Virus record (IMG/VR): IMGVR_UViG_3300030419_005252
Coordinates: 1-30,974 of that record
DNA from: a virus
Reading direction: 5' to 3' (one strand)
Length of the DNA stretch: 30,974 nucleotides
Shown: one piece after another, positions 5,231-12,954 of the stretch
Position numbering within the stretch: the first letter of the stretch is position 1
Layout of the letters: every line of letters starts with the position of its first letter
Notes under the pieces: model-generated
The model's input: only the letters and a program-made list of their open reading frames with translations
The model's database searches: none
Told to the model about the DNA's origin: nothing
Program-made: the position numbers and the translations under genes

Positions 5231-5855
5231 ACTTATAAGTGTTACTCCTGATGCAGAGAAGCACATGGCATATGTGGCTCGTGTTAGTAATCCTAAGAAT
5301 CAGGACAATGAAAAGTTTGCTGGACTATTAAAGTATTGTATTAAGCATGGTCATTGGAGTGTATTTGAGCAAGCATATATGACCCTAGAAATTAATACTA
5401 CTAGAGGATTAGCAGCACAGATATTACGTCATAGATCATTTACTTATCAGGAATTCTCACAAAGATATGCTGATGCTAATTTGTTGAGTGAAAAGATACC
5501 TCTTCCAAAACTAAGGAGACAGGATGTTAAGAATCGTCAGAACTCTACTGATGATATAGATCCTTTTATTGTACAGAAATATGAGATGTTAATGGGGGAA
5601 CACTTTAAATCATCGATGGAACTCTACAATAAGATGCTTGAAGATGGTATAGCAAAGGAGTGTGCAAGGTTTGTTCTTCCTTTGTCTACACCTACACGAA
5701 TTTATATGACTGGTTCGTGTCGTTCTTGGGTTCATTATATTAATCTACGTTCTGCACATGGAACTCAGAAAGAACATATGGATATTGCAGATGCTTGTAG
5801 GGGAGTTTTTGTAGAACAGTTCCCTGCAGTTGCAGAAGCCCTTGATTGGGTCTAA
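5220..5855 (+). CDS. thyX: flavin-dependent thymidylate synthase ThyX
   Basis: The ThyX motif is present at residues 70-83 as RHRSFTYQEFSQRY (consensus RHRxxSxxxxSxRY; Thr replaces the first Ser), together with the conserved C-terminal part with SCRSWVHYINLR. ThyX makes dTMP from dUMP using methylene-tetrahydrofolate, FAD and NADPH. I start at ATG 5220 (MTVKLISV), giving 211 residues, close to the family size. The longer in-frame ATG at 5118 would run through the previous gene and give a non-protein-like N-terminus. It overlaps the preceding gene by 11 nt and probably shares the promoter at 5024-5052. It complements purN and talC in nucleotide supply. Confidence 0.95.
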   Translation: MTVKLISVTPDAEKHMAYVARVSNPKNQDNEKFAGLLKYCIKHGHWSVFEQAYMTLEINTTRGLAAQILRHRSFTYQEFSQRYADANLLSEKIPLPKLRRQDVKNRQNSTDDIDPFIVQKYEMLMGEHFKSSMELYNKMLEDGIAKECARFVLPLSTPTRIYMTGSCRSWVHYINLRSAHGTQKEHMDIADACRGVFVEQFPAVAEALDWV

Positions 5856-5881
5856 ATAAAATCACATAACTTTATATTGAT

Positions 5882-6139
5882 ATGCCAACATACCCTGTTA
5901 TTAATCTAAAAACTAAAGAGAAGAAAGAACTCTCTATGACAATGAAAGAGTATGATCAATGGAGAAATGATCCTGAGAATGCTGATTGGGATAAGGATTG
6001 GCAAGCAGGTGTTGCTGCTACTCAGGAGATGTTTAAATGGACAGGAGAAGCAGCATCTAGTGGTTGGAATGAGGTGTTAGATAGAGCATCTAAACAACCT
6101 GGTGCTAATGTCCGTAAAAACCGCGATTACAGTTTTTAA
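5882..6139 (+). CDS. conserved small phage protein, 85 aa
   Basis: The product starts MPTYPVINLKTKEKKELSM, has a central EYDQWRNDPENADWDKDW and ends with SSGWNEVLDRASKQPGANV. Its start recalls the MPTY opening of FmdB-like zinc-ribbon proteins, but the cysteines of a ribbon are absent (no Cys at all), so that function is not supported. I associate the form with marine T4-like phages near phoH. A TCTAAATA box at 5851-5858, 7/8 to the late consensus, overlaps the thyX stop. Confidence 0.75.
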   Translation: MPTYPVINLKTKEKKELSMTMKEYDQWRNDPENADWDKDWQAGVAATQEMFKWTGEAASSGWNEVLDRASKQPGANVRKNRDYSF

Positions 6140-6141
6140 GT

Positions 6142-6897
6142 ATGCCACGTAAAAAGAAAACGGATCAACCAATTGGGGTCGGGATGACCGCGAAGCAGAT
6201 GAAGAGAAAGAAACCTATTAACGCAGATATGATGAGGGAGATTGAACCCCTCACAGAGAATCAAAAACGTTTATTTGATTCTTATTCTAGTGGTAAGAAT
6301 ATAGTTGCTTATGGTGCAGCAGGTACTGGTAAGACCTTTATTACTTTGTACAATGCTTTGTGTGATGTTTTGGATCCAGAGACACCTTATGAAAAGATTT
6401 ATATTGTAAGATCACTTGTCTCTACTAGGGAGATTGGATTTCTTCCAGGTGATCATGAGGATAAGTCTTGGCTTTATCAGTTACCTTATAAGGCAATGGT
6501 AAAGTATATGTTTGAGATGCCTACAGATGCAGACTTTGAAATGCTTTATGGTAATCTTAAAGCACAGGAGACCATTTCATTTTGGAGCACTTCTTTTATA
6601 AGGGGTACAACTTTTGATAAAGCAATTATTGTTGTAGATGAATATCAGAACTTGAATTTTCATGAACTTGATAGTATAATGACAAGGGTTGGTGAGAGTT
6701 CTAAGATTATGTTCTGTGGAGATGCTACCCAATCAGATTTAGTTAAACAGAATGAGAGGAATGGTATCATAGATTTTATGAGAATTCTTCGTCTCATGTC
6801 TTCTGTTGATTTGATTGAATTTGGAGTGGAAGATATTGTTCGCTCTGGATTAGTCAAAGAATATCTTCTTGCTAAATTGGAAATTGGGGCTATGTAA
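6142..6897 (+). CDS. phoH: PhoH-like ATPase
   Basis: It has Walker A GAAGTGKT at 58-65 and Walker B IIVVDEYQN at 162-170 (Asp166-Glu167), followed by CGDATQ as the sensor-type motif. The 251-residue length and single P-loop ATPase domain fit the phage PhoH family. The first 35 residues are a Lys-rich extension. PhoH is common in marine phages and related to the phosphate-starvation regulon in bacteria. Its biochemical role is unsettled (RNA-related NTPase activity has been proposed). It begins 2 nt after the previous stop and ends in TAATG with the next gene. Confidence 0.95.
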   Translation: MPRKKKTDQPIGVGMTAKQMKRKKPINADMMREIEPLTENQKRLFDSYSSGKNIVAYGAAGTGKTFITLYNALCDVLDPETPYEKIYIVRSLVSTREIGFLPGDHEDKSWLYQLPYKAMVKYMFEMPTDADFEMLYGNLKAQETISFWSTSFIRGTTFDKAIIVVDEYQNLNFHELDSIMTRVGESSKIMFCGDATQSDLVKQNERNGIIDFMRILRLMSSVDLIEFGVEDIVRSGLVKEYLLAKLEIGAM

Positions 6898-7607
6898 TGT
6901 CTAACAAGAAAGTATATTATTTTGGGATTGATTGTCCTGGTGATTCTCTTGTTAGACAAACAGTTAATGAGGATTATGTTTATTCAAAATGTCCTGTGTA
7001 TCAACACAGACAGAATAGAATATTCGTAGCATATTCTCCTATTGATTTTGAAGTTAAAGTTGAGAGGACACCTGGATCAGGTGATAACTACATCACTTGT
7101 GAAGATCCAGACTTATTGGAGTTTGATGATGAGTATCTTCACGGACCAAAACCAGTTCTTCAATTAAAGACTGCAACGTTTTTATTTTGGACAGAAGATG
7201 ATGATGTTTGGTTTGAATTTTATGATCATCCAATGACAGCATTGAAGAATAATTTTATTGCTGTTGGTGGATTGTTTAATTTATCTAACTGGACAAGAAC
7301 ATCAAGTCTTGCATTTACAATAGTTGATGAGACTAAACCAGTTGTTATTAAGAAAGGAGATCCTCTTTGTAGGATATGTTTCCATTCACCTAACTTAGGA
7401 GATGGTATTGTTCTTAAGGAAGAGAAGAGTTCTAAAATAATCAAAGAAGTAACTTCTAAGTATGAAAAGAAGCAGAAAGCTGGTTGGGATAGTCAAGAAT
7501 GGAAAGGGAAGTTATTTTCTAAAACAGATAAAGAAAGTAAATGTCCTGTAAGTTTTCTATTTAAAAAGAAGAAGTCTAATCTTGGATTAGTAAGGGGATT
7601 CCAATGA
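6897..7607 (+). CDS. conserved hypothetical protein, 236 aa
   Basis: A beta-rich looking protein with many aromatic residues (KVYYFGIDCPGD, ATFLFWTEDDDVWFEFYDHP, NLSNWTRTSSLAF, DPLCRICFH) and a Lys-rich C-terminal part. It may belong to a family of unknown function seen next to phoH in marine phages (something like DUF6065), but I cannot confirm this. It overlaps phoH by one base and the nuclease gene by four, so it is part of the same translated run. No catalytic motif is evident. Confidence 0.72.
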   Translation: MSNKKVYYFGIDCPGDSLVRQTVNEDYVYSKCPVYQHRQNRIFVAYSPIDFEVKVERTPGSGDNYITCEDPDLLEFDDEYLHGPKPVLQLKTATFLFWTEDDDVWFEFYDHPMTALKNNFIAVGGLFNLSNWTRTSSLAFTIVDETKPVVIKKGDPLCRICFHSPNLGDGIVLKEEKSSKIIKEVTSKYEKKQKAGWDSQEWKGKLFSKTDKESKCPVSFLFKKKKSNLGLVRGFQ

Positions 7608-8287
7608 ATTTTATACATCATAATCATCTTGGTGATATTGAATTAGAAAAGAAAGAGACTCCAGGTTGTAGACTCTATCAACTTCCTAGTGGAGACTGGG
7701 TTCCATCTATTACATCAGTAACATCGTTTTATAACAGACAAATCTTTATTAATTGGAGAAAGAGAGTTGGTATAGAAGAAGCAAATCGTATTACAAAGAA
7801 GGCAACAACCCGTGGAACAGATTTTCATGAAGCTGCTCAGGCATATTTGGAGAATAGAGATTTGGTGTGGGAGGATTACCTTCCTGCTACTAAGTTTATG
7901 TTCCATCATGCTACTCCATATCTGGACAAGATAAATAACATACACGCTATAGAAAGGACTCTCTACTCCGATTACTATGGACTTGCGGGTAGAGTTGATT
8001 GTATCGCTGAGTATGAAGGCGAACTAGCGGTGATAGATTTTAAGACATCAGAAAAAATTAAACCTGAGAAGTGGTTGGAAAACTATTTCGTTCAGGAGAT
8101 GTTTTATGCAGCAGCGTACTATGAGTTAACTGGTATCCCTGTTAAAAAATTAATTACTTTGATGGTAACTCCTGCAGGGGAAGTCAAAGTATTTGACAAA
8201 AGAAACAAAGGGGATTATATTAAACTATTAGTACGGTATATAAAAGAATTTGTTAGTCACAATACTGGGTCAGAGCATGGAGAATGA
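7604..8287 (+). CDS. PD-(D/E)XK nuclease, RecB/MGME1-like
   Basis: The order of motifs matches this exonuclease group: RGTDFHEAAQAY (70-81, with His75), a Glu at 118, GRVDCIAEY (129-137, Asp132) and the core VIDFKTSE (143-150) with Asp145 and Lys147. The last two provide the metal-binding Asp and the catalytic lysine. At 227 residues it is a single-domain nuclease without a helicase part. In T4-like cyanophages such enzymes lie near the replication/recombination genes and are likely to process DNA ends or degrade host DNA; which one cannot be read here. A promoter for gp33 lies in its last 100 bases. Confidence 0.88.
   Translation: MNFIHHNHLGDIELEKKETPGCRLYQLPSGDWVPSITSVTSFYNRQIFINWRKRVGIEEANRITKKATTRGTDFHEAAQAYLENRDLVWEDYLPATKFMFHHATPYLDKINNIHAIERTLYSDYYGLAGRVDCIAEYEGELAVIDFKTSEKIKPEKWLENYFVQEMFYAAAYYELTGIPVKKLITLMVTPAGEVKVFDKRNKGDYIKLLVRYIKEFVSHNTGSEHGE
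8193..8221 (+). promoter_or_regulatory. sigma70-type promoter candidate for gp33
   Basis: TTGACA at 8193-8198 (6/6) and TATATT at 8216-8221 (5/6) with a 17-nt spacer, inside the end of the nuclease gene. RNA would start near 8228, 49 nt before the gp33 ATG. The geometry is identical to the gp32 promoter. Confidence 0.65.
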
Positions 8288-8534
8288 ACTAGAAAAGGCA
8301 TTCGAGAATAAGTTCTTTTGCCCTTCACGATTTGCACAAGAGATTGAGAGTATGGTGCAAACTCATGAGGACATGAACTATATTGATGCCATAGTTTCAT
8401 TCTGTGAAATTAACTCTATTGATTTAGAGTCAGTACCTAAACTTATATCTAAACCTCTTAAAGAAAAAATTAAATACGAAGCACAAGAGTTAAACTTTTT
8501 GAAGAGAACTTCACGGGCTAAATTGGTTTTTTAA
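8277..8534 (+). CDS. 33: late-transcription co-activator gp33
   Basis: The 85-residue product has the segment MNYIDAIVSFCEINSIDLE (about 38-56) followed by VPKLISKPLKEKIKYEA and LNFLKRTSRAKL, which fits gp33 of marine T4-like phages. T4 gp33 (112 aa) bridges the RNA polymerase beta flap and the gp45 clamp, together with sigma gp55, for late transcription. I choose ATG 8277 (MENELEKAF) and not 8250. The order nuclease-33-x-59-x-x-32 resembles the T4 33-59-32 order. It overlaps the nuclease gene by 11 nt and has its own promoter candidate. Confidence 0.85.
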   Translation: MENELEKAFENKFFCPSRFAQEIESMVQTHEDMNYIDAIVSFCEINSIDLESVPKLISKPLKEKIKYEAQELNFLKRTSRAKLVF

Positions 8535-8544
8535 TTCCATAAAT

Positions 8545-8588
8545 GGGCGAAAAAATTTCCAGCAAAAAAATCACCCTATTACTTTTTT
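8545..8588 (+). repeat. intergenic motif, copy 1 (CAGCAA-N10-CTATTACTTTTTT)
   Basis: A run GGGCG-AAAAAA, then CAGCAA at 8560-8565 and CTATTACTTTTTT at 8576-8588. The same boxes with the same 10-nt spacer occur at 26125-26153. Each copy stands directly before a small gene. TATAAT at 8588-8593 overlaps the next ATG and has no -35, so this copy is not an obvious sigma70 promoter. Confidence 0.6.
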
Positions 8589-8591
8589 ATA

Positions 8592-8789
8592 ATGACTACG
8601 ACAACTGAATTGATACACTGGAGACTTCAAGCATTGCTACGTGAACATAACTTTCCTGACTTGGAGTATCTTGGTGAGCGTCCTAGTTATAAAACAGGTG
8701 AGAATGTTCCTTGGTATCGTATAGGAGGAGCAGAAGTTCCTGTGGATGCTATTACAGAACTTGAAGCAGAAGAAGATGATGCCAGCTGA
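8592..8789 (+). CDS. small hypothetical protein, 65 aa
   Basis: The product begins MTTTTELIHWRLQALLREHNFPDLEYL and ends with an acidic tail (ELEAEEDDAS). The middle has a short beta-like WYRIGGAEVPVDA. It sits between gp33 and gp59 and overlaps the gp59 start by 14 nt. No ribosome-binding site is visible upstream, only the repeated AT-rich motif. Unrecognised family. Confidence 0.65.
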   Translation: MTTTTELIHWRLQALLREHNFPDLEYLGERPSYKTGENVPWYRIGGAEVPVDAITELEAEEDDAS

Positions 8790-9372
8790 TGCTTATAGAT
8801 GCTATCTTGCGATGAAGAATCACTTCACCAAGGATAAGTATGATTATATAAAGTACAGAGGTAAGGTAAGGGCGACTAACGAAGCCTTTTATAAGAGGAA
8901 GGATAGATTTTGGTTTGAAAAGTTCGCACGTCAGAAAACTGATAAAGAAATAGAAGAATTTTTTGTTGCTAACTTTACATCTTGCTCTGATCCAGAATCA
9001 TTATGGATAGGGGAGATGATAAAGGATGGAGAGGAAAGATATATTGATTGGCAGAAGAAGGTACAATCATTATCATATATTTTTAAGGAAGAGTCGGAGA
9101 GTTTGTTTATTAATAATAAGGTTGATGATGTATTTGATTGTAGTAAAGGTCATCCTATAGTATTGAAAAAGTTTTTAGGCGGAAATATAAGCTTGGAAAC
9201 TTTGGTAATCTATGATAGAATATTCGGGTATACTAAAAACTTTGATAAGAAGTTACAGGACCCAGTGTGGGAAACCGTCAGTAGAAGAGTGAGAAAATAT
9301 TCACCCTTCATAAATATTGATGTATACCGTTATAAAAACATCTTGAAGGAGGTAGTCATCCATGGCTCTTGA
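8776..9372 (+). CDS. 59: helicase loader gp59
   Basis: The 198-residue protein (MMPADAYRCYLAMKNHFTKDKYDY) fits the T4 gp59 family (217 aa). It has the N-terminal YRCYLAMKNHF helix followed by DYIKYRGK, then the F.ANF segment and a C-terminal KYSPFINIDVYRY. gp59 binds forks and gp32-coated ssDNA and loads the gp41 helicase. Two adjacent ATGs (8776, 8779) are possible; the in-frame ATG at 8746 would add residues encoded in the preceding gene. The gene for its partner gp32 lies 0.6 kb downstream. Confidence 0.88.
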   Translation: MMPADAYRCYLAMKNHFTKDKYDYIKYRGKVRATNEAFYKRKDRFWFEKFARQKTDKEIEEFFVANFTSCSDPESLWIGEMIKDGEERYIDWQKKVQSLSYIFKEESESLFINNKVDDVFDCSKGHPIVLKKFLGGNISLETLVIYDRIFGYTKNFDKKLQDPVWETVSRRVRKYSPFINIDVYRYKNILKEVVIHGS

Positions 9373-9559
9373 GAATAATGAAGTCCTTGAAAATTTAAAA
9401 AGTCAATTGAAAGAGGTTTCAGAACAGTATGAAAATCTTGCTACTACTCGTTTGAAATTGCTTGGTGCAATTGATGTACTTGAGCAAATTGAAGGTAGTA
9501 AGGAAGAGACAACTGAAACTGGAACAGTTGAAGTAGTGGAGAATGAAGGAGACGAATGA
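9362..9559 (+). CDS. small coiled-coil protein, 65 aa
   Basis: It has an excellent ribosome-binding site (AAGGAGG at 9346-9352) inside the end of gp59. Residues 3-45 form one amphipathic helix with heptad-like hydrophobics (VLENLKSQLKEVSEQYENL, then LKLLGAIDVLEQI), so a coiled-coil dimer is likely. The C-terminal 20 residues are acidic. It ends in ATGA overlap with the DUF1825 gene. Function unknown; the place suggests a replication-related accessory. Confidence 0.75.
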   Translation: MALENNEVLENLKSQLKEVSEQYENLATTRLKLLGAIDVLEQIEGSKEETTETGTVEVVENEGDE

Positions 9560-9888
9560 GTTTCTTTAACTCTGATATAGTTCGAGCAGAAATGACTGAA
9601 ATTCAGGAACTCCAAGAGGAAATTTATGAGCAAGTCATGAAGTTTCCTTATATGAATAATACTGACAAGGTATATCATATTGACAAACTGGAGTCACTTA
9701 TTGAGAAGCAAAAAATTATGTATGCTAGGTTGAGTTTATCTGACGATCCTCAGGCCAAGCAAATGAAAAAAGAAATCACTGAGTCTGCTGCTATGATGGG
9801 TCTTCCCAAAAATGTTGATATGAATATCATCTGGAGACAGATGGCAGATATGATTGGTTTAATGAAACAACAGCTTGACATCTCCTAA
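9556..9888 (+). CDS. DUF1825 family protein, 110 aa
   Basis: The start MSFFNSDIVRAEMTEIQELQ, the central MNNTDKVYHIDKLESLIEKQKIMYARLSLSDD and the following MKKEITESAAMMGLP match the DUF1825 family, which is otherwise a cyanobacterial family of unknown function. It is helical throughout. Its presence between gp59 and gp32 supports a cyanobacterial host and probably reflects old transfer from host to phage. Coupled to the previous gene by ATGA. The end of its coding region carries the -35 box of the gp32 promoter. Confidence 0.85.
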   Translation: MSFFNSDIVRAEMTEIQELQEEIYEQVMKFPYMNNTDKVYHIDKLESLIEKQKIMYARLSLSDDPQAKQMKKEITESAAMMGLPKNVDMNIIWRQMADMIGLMKQQLDIS

Positions 9889-9903
9889 AATTAATCCTAA
9901 AAT
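9875..9903 (+). promoter_or_regulatory. sigma70-type promoter for gp32
   Basis: TTGACA at 9875-9880 (6/6) and TAAAAT at 9898-9903 (5/6), spacer 17 nt. RNA would start near 9910, leaving a leader of about 39 nt with GAGG at 9935-9938 ahead of the gp32 ATG. Only gp32 and the convergent gp53 lie downstream, so this would be a dedicated promoter for the ssDNA-binding protein. Confidence 0.75.
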
Positions 9904-9948
9904 AACAAAGTACCACAAGCCAAATCTAAAAAATCCGAGGTAATCCGA

Positions 9949-10839
9949 ATGTCTTTCGCAAGTCTAAAGAAGCAGTCTTCGCTTGGTTCGTTGACTGCTA
10001 AGTTAGTTAAAGAAGTAGAGAAAACAAATAATGCTGGTGGAGGTGGGGATGACCGCCTCTGGAAACCAGAGTTAGATAAAACTGGAAATGGTTATGCCGT
10101 TATCCGATTCTTACCTGCACCCGATGGAGAAGAAATCCCTTGGGCAAAACTATACTCCCATGCCTTTCAAGGTCCTGGTGGTTGGTATATTGAAAATTCT
10201 TTGACCACAACAGGTGGTAAAGATCCAGTCTCTGATTACAATAGAGAACTCTGGAACAGTGGTAATGAATCAGATAAGGATACTGTTCGTAAACAGAAGA
10301 GAAAGTTATCTTATTACAGCAACATCTATGTTGTTAAGGATCCAACTAATCCTCAGAATGAGGGTAAGGTCTTTCTGTTTAAGTATGGTAAGAAGATCTT
10401 TGATAAGGTCATGGAAGCAATGCAACCTGAGTTTGAGGATGAGACTCCAATCAATCCTTTTGACTTCTGGCAAGGTGCAAACTTCAAGTTGAAGATCGTT
10501 AAGAAGGATGGATTCTGGAACTATGATAAGTCAGAGTTCGATTCACCATCACCACTTCTTGAAGATGATGATGCACTAGAAGCATTATGGAAGAAAGAGT
10601 ATTCACTCACAGCAGTAACTGCTCCAGATCAGTTCAAGTCTTATCAAGATCTTGAGAAGCGTCTGAAGTATGTGCTTGGTCAGAAACCTGCTCAACGTCG
10701 TGTTGTTGATGAAGAGTTAGAAGATGAGAGTGAAGGTCGTTCTTATGCAGCTGCTGAGAAAGTAGTGACCCAAGCAACTACATCCTCATCAGATGAAGAT
10801 GATGCTCTGTCTTACTTCCAGAAACTCGCAGAGAGTTAA
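9949..10839 (+). CDS. 32: single-stranded DNA-binding protein gp32
   Basis: At 296 residues it is close to T4 gp32 (301). The N-terminal basic part with SLKKQSS and LTAKLVK resembles the cooperativity domain. The OB-fold core follows (YAVIRFLPAPDG, PWAKLYSHAFQGPGGWYIEN, FLFKYGKKIFDKV, PFDFWQGANFKLK). The C-terminus is acidic (DEELEDESE, SSDEDDALSYF) and is the usual docking site for partners such as gp59. The zinc-binding residues of T4 gp32 are not conserved: there is no cysteine in the whole protein, with Ser84 and the DPVS segment (92-95) where T4 has cysteines. Its stop shares TTAA with the convergent gp53 stop. Confidence 0.95.
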   Translation: MSFASLKKQSSLGSLTAKLVKEVEKTNNAGGGGDDRLWKPELDKTGNGYAVIRFLPAPDGEEIPWAKLYSHAFQGPGGWYIENSLTTTGGKDPVSDYNRELWNSGNESDKDTVRKQKRKLSYYSNIYVVKDPTNPQNEGKVFLFKYGKKIFDKVMEAMQPEFEDETPINPFDFWQGANFKLKIVKKDGFWNYDKSEFDSPSPLLEDDDALEALWKKEYSLTAVTAPDQFKSYQDLEKRLKYVLGQKPAQRRVVDEELEDESEGRSYAAAEKVVTQATTSSSDEDDALSYFQKLAES

Positions 10840-11507
10840 CTATAAAGTCTGATATCGTCAGCACGTTTCAAGGTTTCACTCACGAACTGAGTGGAACCTT
10901 CTTTGTATACCATCATTTCTTCTAAGTCATCAAAGACTACACTTAAATACATCGGTTTGATTAAATATATGCGTCTTTTTTCGTTGTTTATATTTTCTTC
11001 ATATTCATAGTTGGTAACTGCTCTGGATATTGGGTTAACAACTACTTGTTCATCTGTCATTGGTTCATGATAACTTACACTTTGTGCTGCACTAACTTGA
11101 ACACCTTTAGGAAAGATTATTACACCAGTAGTATCTTTAACTTCATTTGATTCATAATGATGTATTTCATTTAATTTTTCATCAGTCCCATACTTATCCA
11201 ATAGGTATGTTTCAAATGATTGTTGGGACATTGGCCATTCATTATAAAGATTAATAACATTATTTGATATCATAACTACCCAATCCAATTGGGCATTTCC
11301 ATATATTTTGAAGGCAACATTGTCGGGACGATCATCCCCTTCAATATTATATTTTTCAAAGACAGTTAAGTCTTGAAAGATATCCTCTCTTAGTTTTCCT
11401 TTTTTGAAAAGGTTTTTTACTTGTGTGTAGTTTGAAAGATACCGACCATCCTTGGTTCTATTAACGTATTCAAAGTCTGGTAAGTTACGGAAGTATTCGT
11501 TAGCCAT
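10836..11507 (-). CDS. 53: baseplate wedge protein gp53
   Basis: The 223-residue product starts MANEYFRNLPDFEYVNR and has the gp53 segments YLSNYTQVKNLFKKGKL, GDDRPDNVAFKIYGN and LDWVVMISNNVINLYNEWP. T4 gp53 (196 aa) joins wedges around the hub and holds the baseplate rim together. The start is 1 nt from the gp48 stop on the same strand, so the two are co-translated. It is the last gene of the minus-strand block. Its stop codon overlaps that of gp32 on the other strand, with no terminator visible between them. Confidence 0.92.
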   Translation of the reverse strand: MANEYFRNLPDFEYVNRTKDGRYLSNYTQVKNLFKKGKLREDIFQDLTVFEKYNIEGDDRPDNVAFKIYGNAQLDWVVMISNNVINLYNEWPMSQQSFETYLLDKYGTDEKLNEIHHYESNEVKDTTGVIIFPKGVQVSAAQSVSYHEPMTDEQVVVNPISRAVTNYEYEENINNEKRRIYLIKPMYLSVVFDDLEEMMVYKEGSTQFVSETLKRADDIRLYS

Positions 11508-11508
11508 A

Positions 11509-12942
11509 TCAGTAACCTATAGATGTGTCGGTGTTTTGATCAATTTTACTATAATCATCATTGTAGACTGGTTCTAGTTCTTGGAAGGAGAATTGAATTT
11601 CATATGAAATCATTGAAGTATCTTCATAAGTTGCATAGTTTCCATCGGGAGTATAGTTAACATTAAATCCTGTTAGAGCACACTCTTTTATTCTTGGGAG
11701 GAATTCGTGTTCTCTTTTACTAGTACCAGTTAACCATTGAAGTTTGTATGTGTTTGGTGATTTTAAAAACAATCGACTCTCTGTTCTTTGAGCAGACATT
11801 GATTGTTTAAACATTCTAATAATTTTTTTCACCATTACACTTTCTTCTCTATCTCTAGGACTCATTCTATATGTGAAAGCAAATGGTCTTGGTACTGGAG
11901 CATTAAAAAGTAACTCCATATTTGGGTTTATAATTTTTCCTGTCTTTCTTGTTAGTATATTTTGGTTAGTTGCAGATTTAGTAAAGACACCTGCTAGTCC
12001 TTGCTTTACATCTGCATTATCAGAACCTGCTGCTGTTTTAATAGCATCTCTTACTCCTGCTTCTGCTTTTTTTAGATCACCACTCTCTATGGTATCAAAT
12101 GCTAGGTTTGCAACAGCAAGATCAACCGGATTCATAGTATCAGCACCCCAACTAACTGAGTTTTGATCTCCCACTCCACCTGGAACTGGTAATACTACTG
12201 AACCAATGATTCTAGATGTAAAGGATGCTCTATCATTTAGTTTATATTGATTTTTTTGAATTTGTCTGGGTGAATATTTTAGGACTGATATTGATAATCT
12301 ATCTTGACCTCTGTTATTTTTTAATGTTGTTGGATAATAAAGTGGTAATTTATTGCTACCGTTTGTTCCATATGCTTCTCTTGTTTTTACTTCTTGTTTG
12401 AAAGCTTCTTGTAGAGATGTCATTCTGACTCGATTACCAGAAGGCCCTTGGTCAATAGGGTTTCCTTGGTTTCCTGAACCTTGACTTCTCATTATTTCTC
12501 TCATAGCACCTGCTTGAGAGCCTAGACCAAAATCTTTTCCAAAATCAGATGTTCTAAAACTTTTTGCTATTGATGTTGCTGCATTAGCATTGACTTGAGA
12601 AGACATAGTACTTTTTCTGTCTTGCAAGTCTAACCAACCAGCATCAGGCATAACAAATCCCAGATTTGTTGCGGCATCATCTTTATAACTTCTAGTCCAG
12701 AGACCACCAGCACCTGGTCCTCTTGTTGCTGAAGTAGTCCATGTTGCACCTGTACCACCACCCATAATTCCCTTATCAATTGCGATAAGGTCATTTTGTA
12801 TGTTGGTTGTAAAAGAACCTGGAGTTGGCTGACCATTAGCACCTTCAGACCACACAGAAAGTGTCCTAAATGCAAGTTGATATTCTGTTCCGTCTGCTTT
12901 TTTGTAGGTTCTTACAAAAGCTGGTGAAGCTGCTTGTCCCAT
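11509..12942 (-). CDS. 48: baseplate tail-tube cap gp48
   Basis: The long product (477 aa, T4 gp48 is 364) has the gp48-type C-terminal half: NMELLFNAPVPRPFAFTYRM, SVMVKKIIRMFKQSMSAQ, FLKSPNTYKLQWLTG, and a last strand with ISYEIQFSFQELEPVYNDDY. The N-terminal 250 residues are glycine/serine-rich and look like an inserted or extended structural region. gp48 sits on the hub and starts the tail tube with gp54. A 12-nt gap separates it from the upstream gene; an AATAAATA box (12956-12963, minus strand) lies just before the start. Confidence 0.9.
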   Translation of the reverse strand: MGQAASPAFVRTYKKADGTEYQLAFRTLSVWSEGANGQPTPGSFTTNIQNDLIAIDKGIMGGGTGATWTTSATRGPGAGGLWTRSYKDDAATNLGFVMPDAGWLDLQDRKSTMSSQVNANAATSIAKSFRTSDFGKDFGLGSQAGAMREIMRSQGSGNQGNPIDQGPSGNRVRMTSLQEAFKQEVKTREAYGTNGSNKLPLYYPTTLKNNRGQDRLSISVLKYSPRQIQKNQYKLNDRASFTSRIIGSVVLPVPGGVGDQNSVSWGADTMNPVDLAVANLAFDTIESGDLKKAEAGVRDAIKTAAGSDNADVKQGLAGVFTKSATNQNILTRKTGKIINPNMELLFNAPVPRPFAFTYRMSPRDREESVMVKKIIRMFKQSMSAQRTESRLFLKSPNTYKLQWLTGTSKREHEFLPRIKECALTGFNVNYTPDGNYATYEDTSMISYEIQFSFQELEPVYNDDYSKIDQNTDTSIGY

Positions 12943-12954
12943 ATATAAGACTTT

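Noticed and set aside
5882-6139. FmdB-like zinc-ribbon regulator
   Set aside because: Only the MPTY start is similar; no cysteine is present.
8588-8593. TATAAT as a promoter for the 65-aa gene
   Set aside because: It overlaps the ATG and has no -35 at 16-18 nt; RNA would begin inside the gene.
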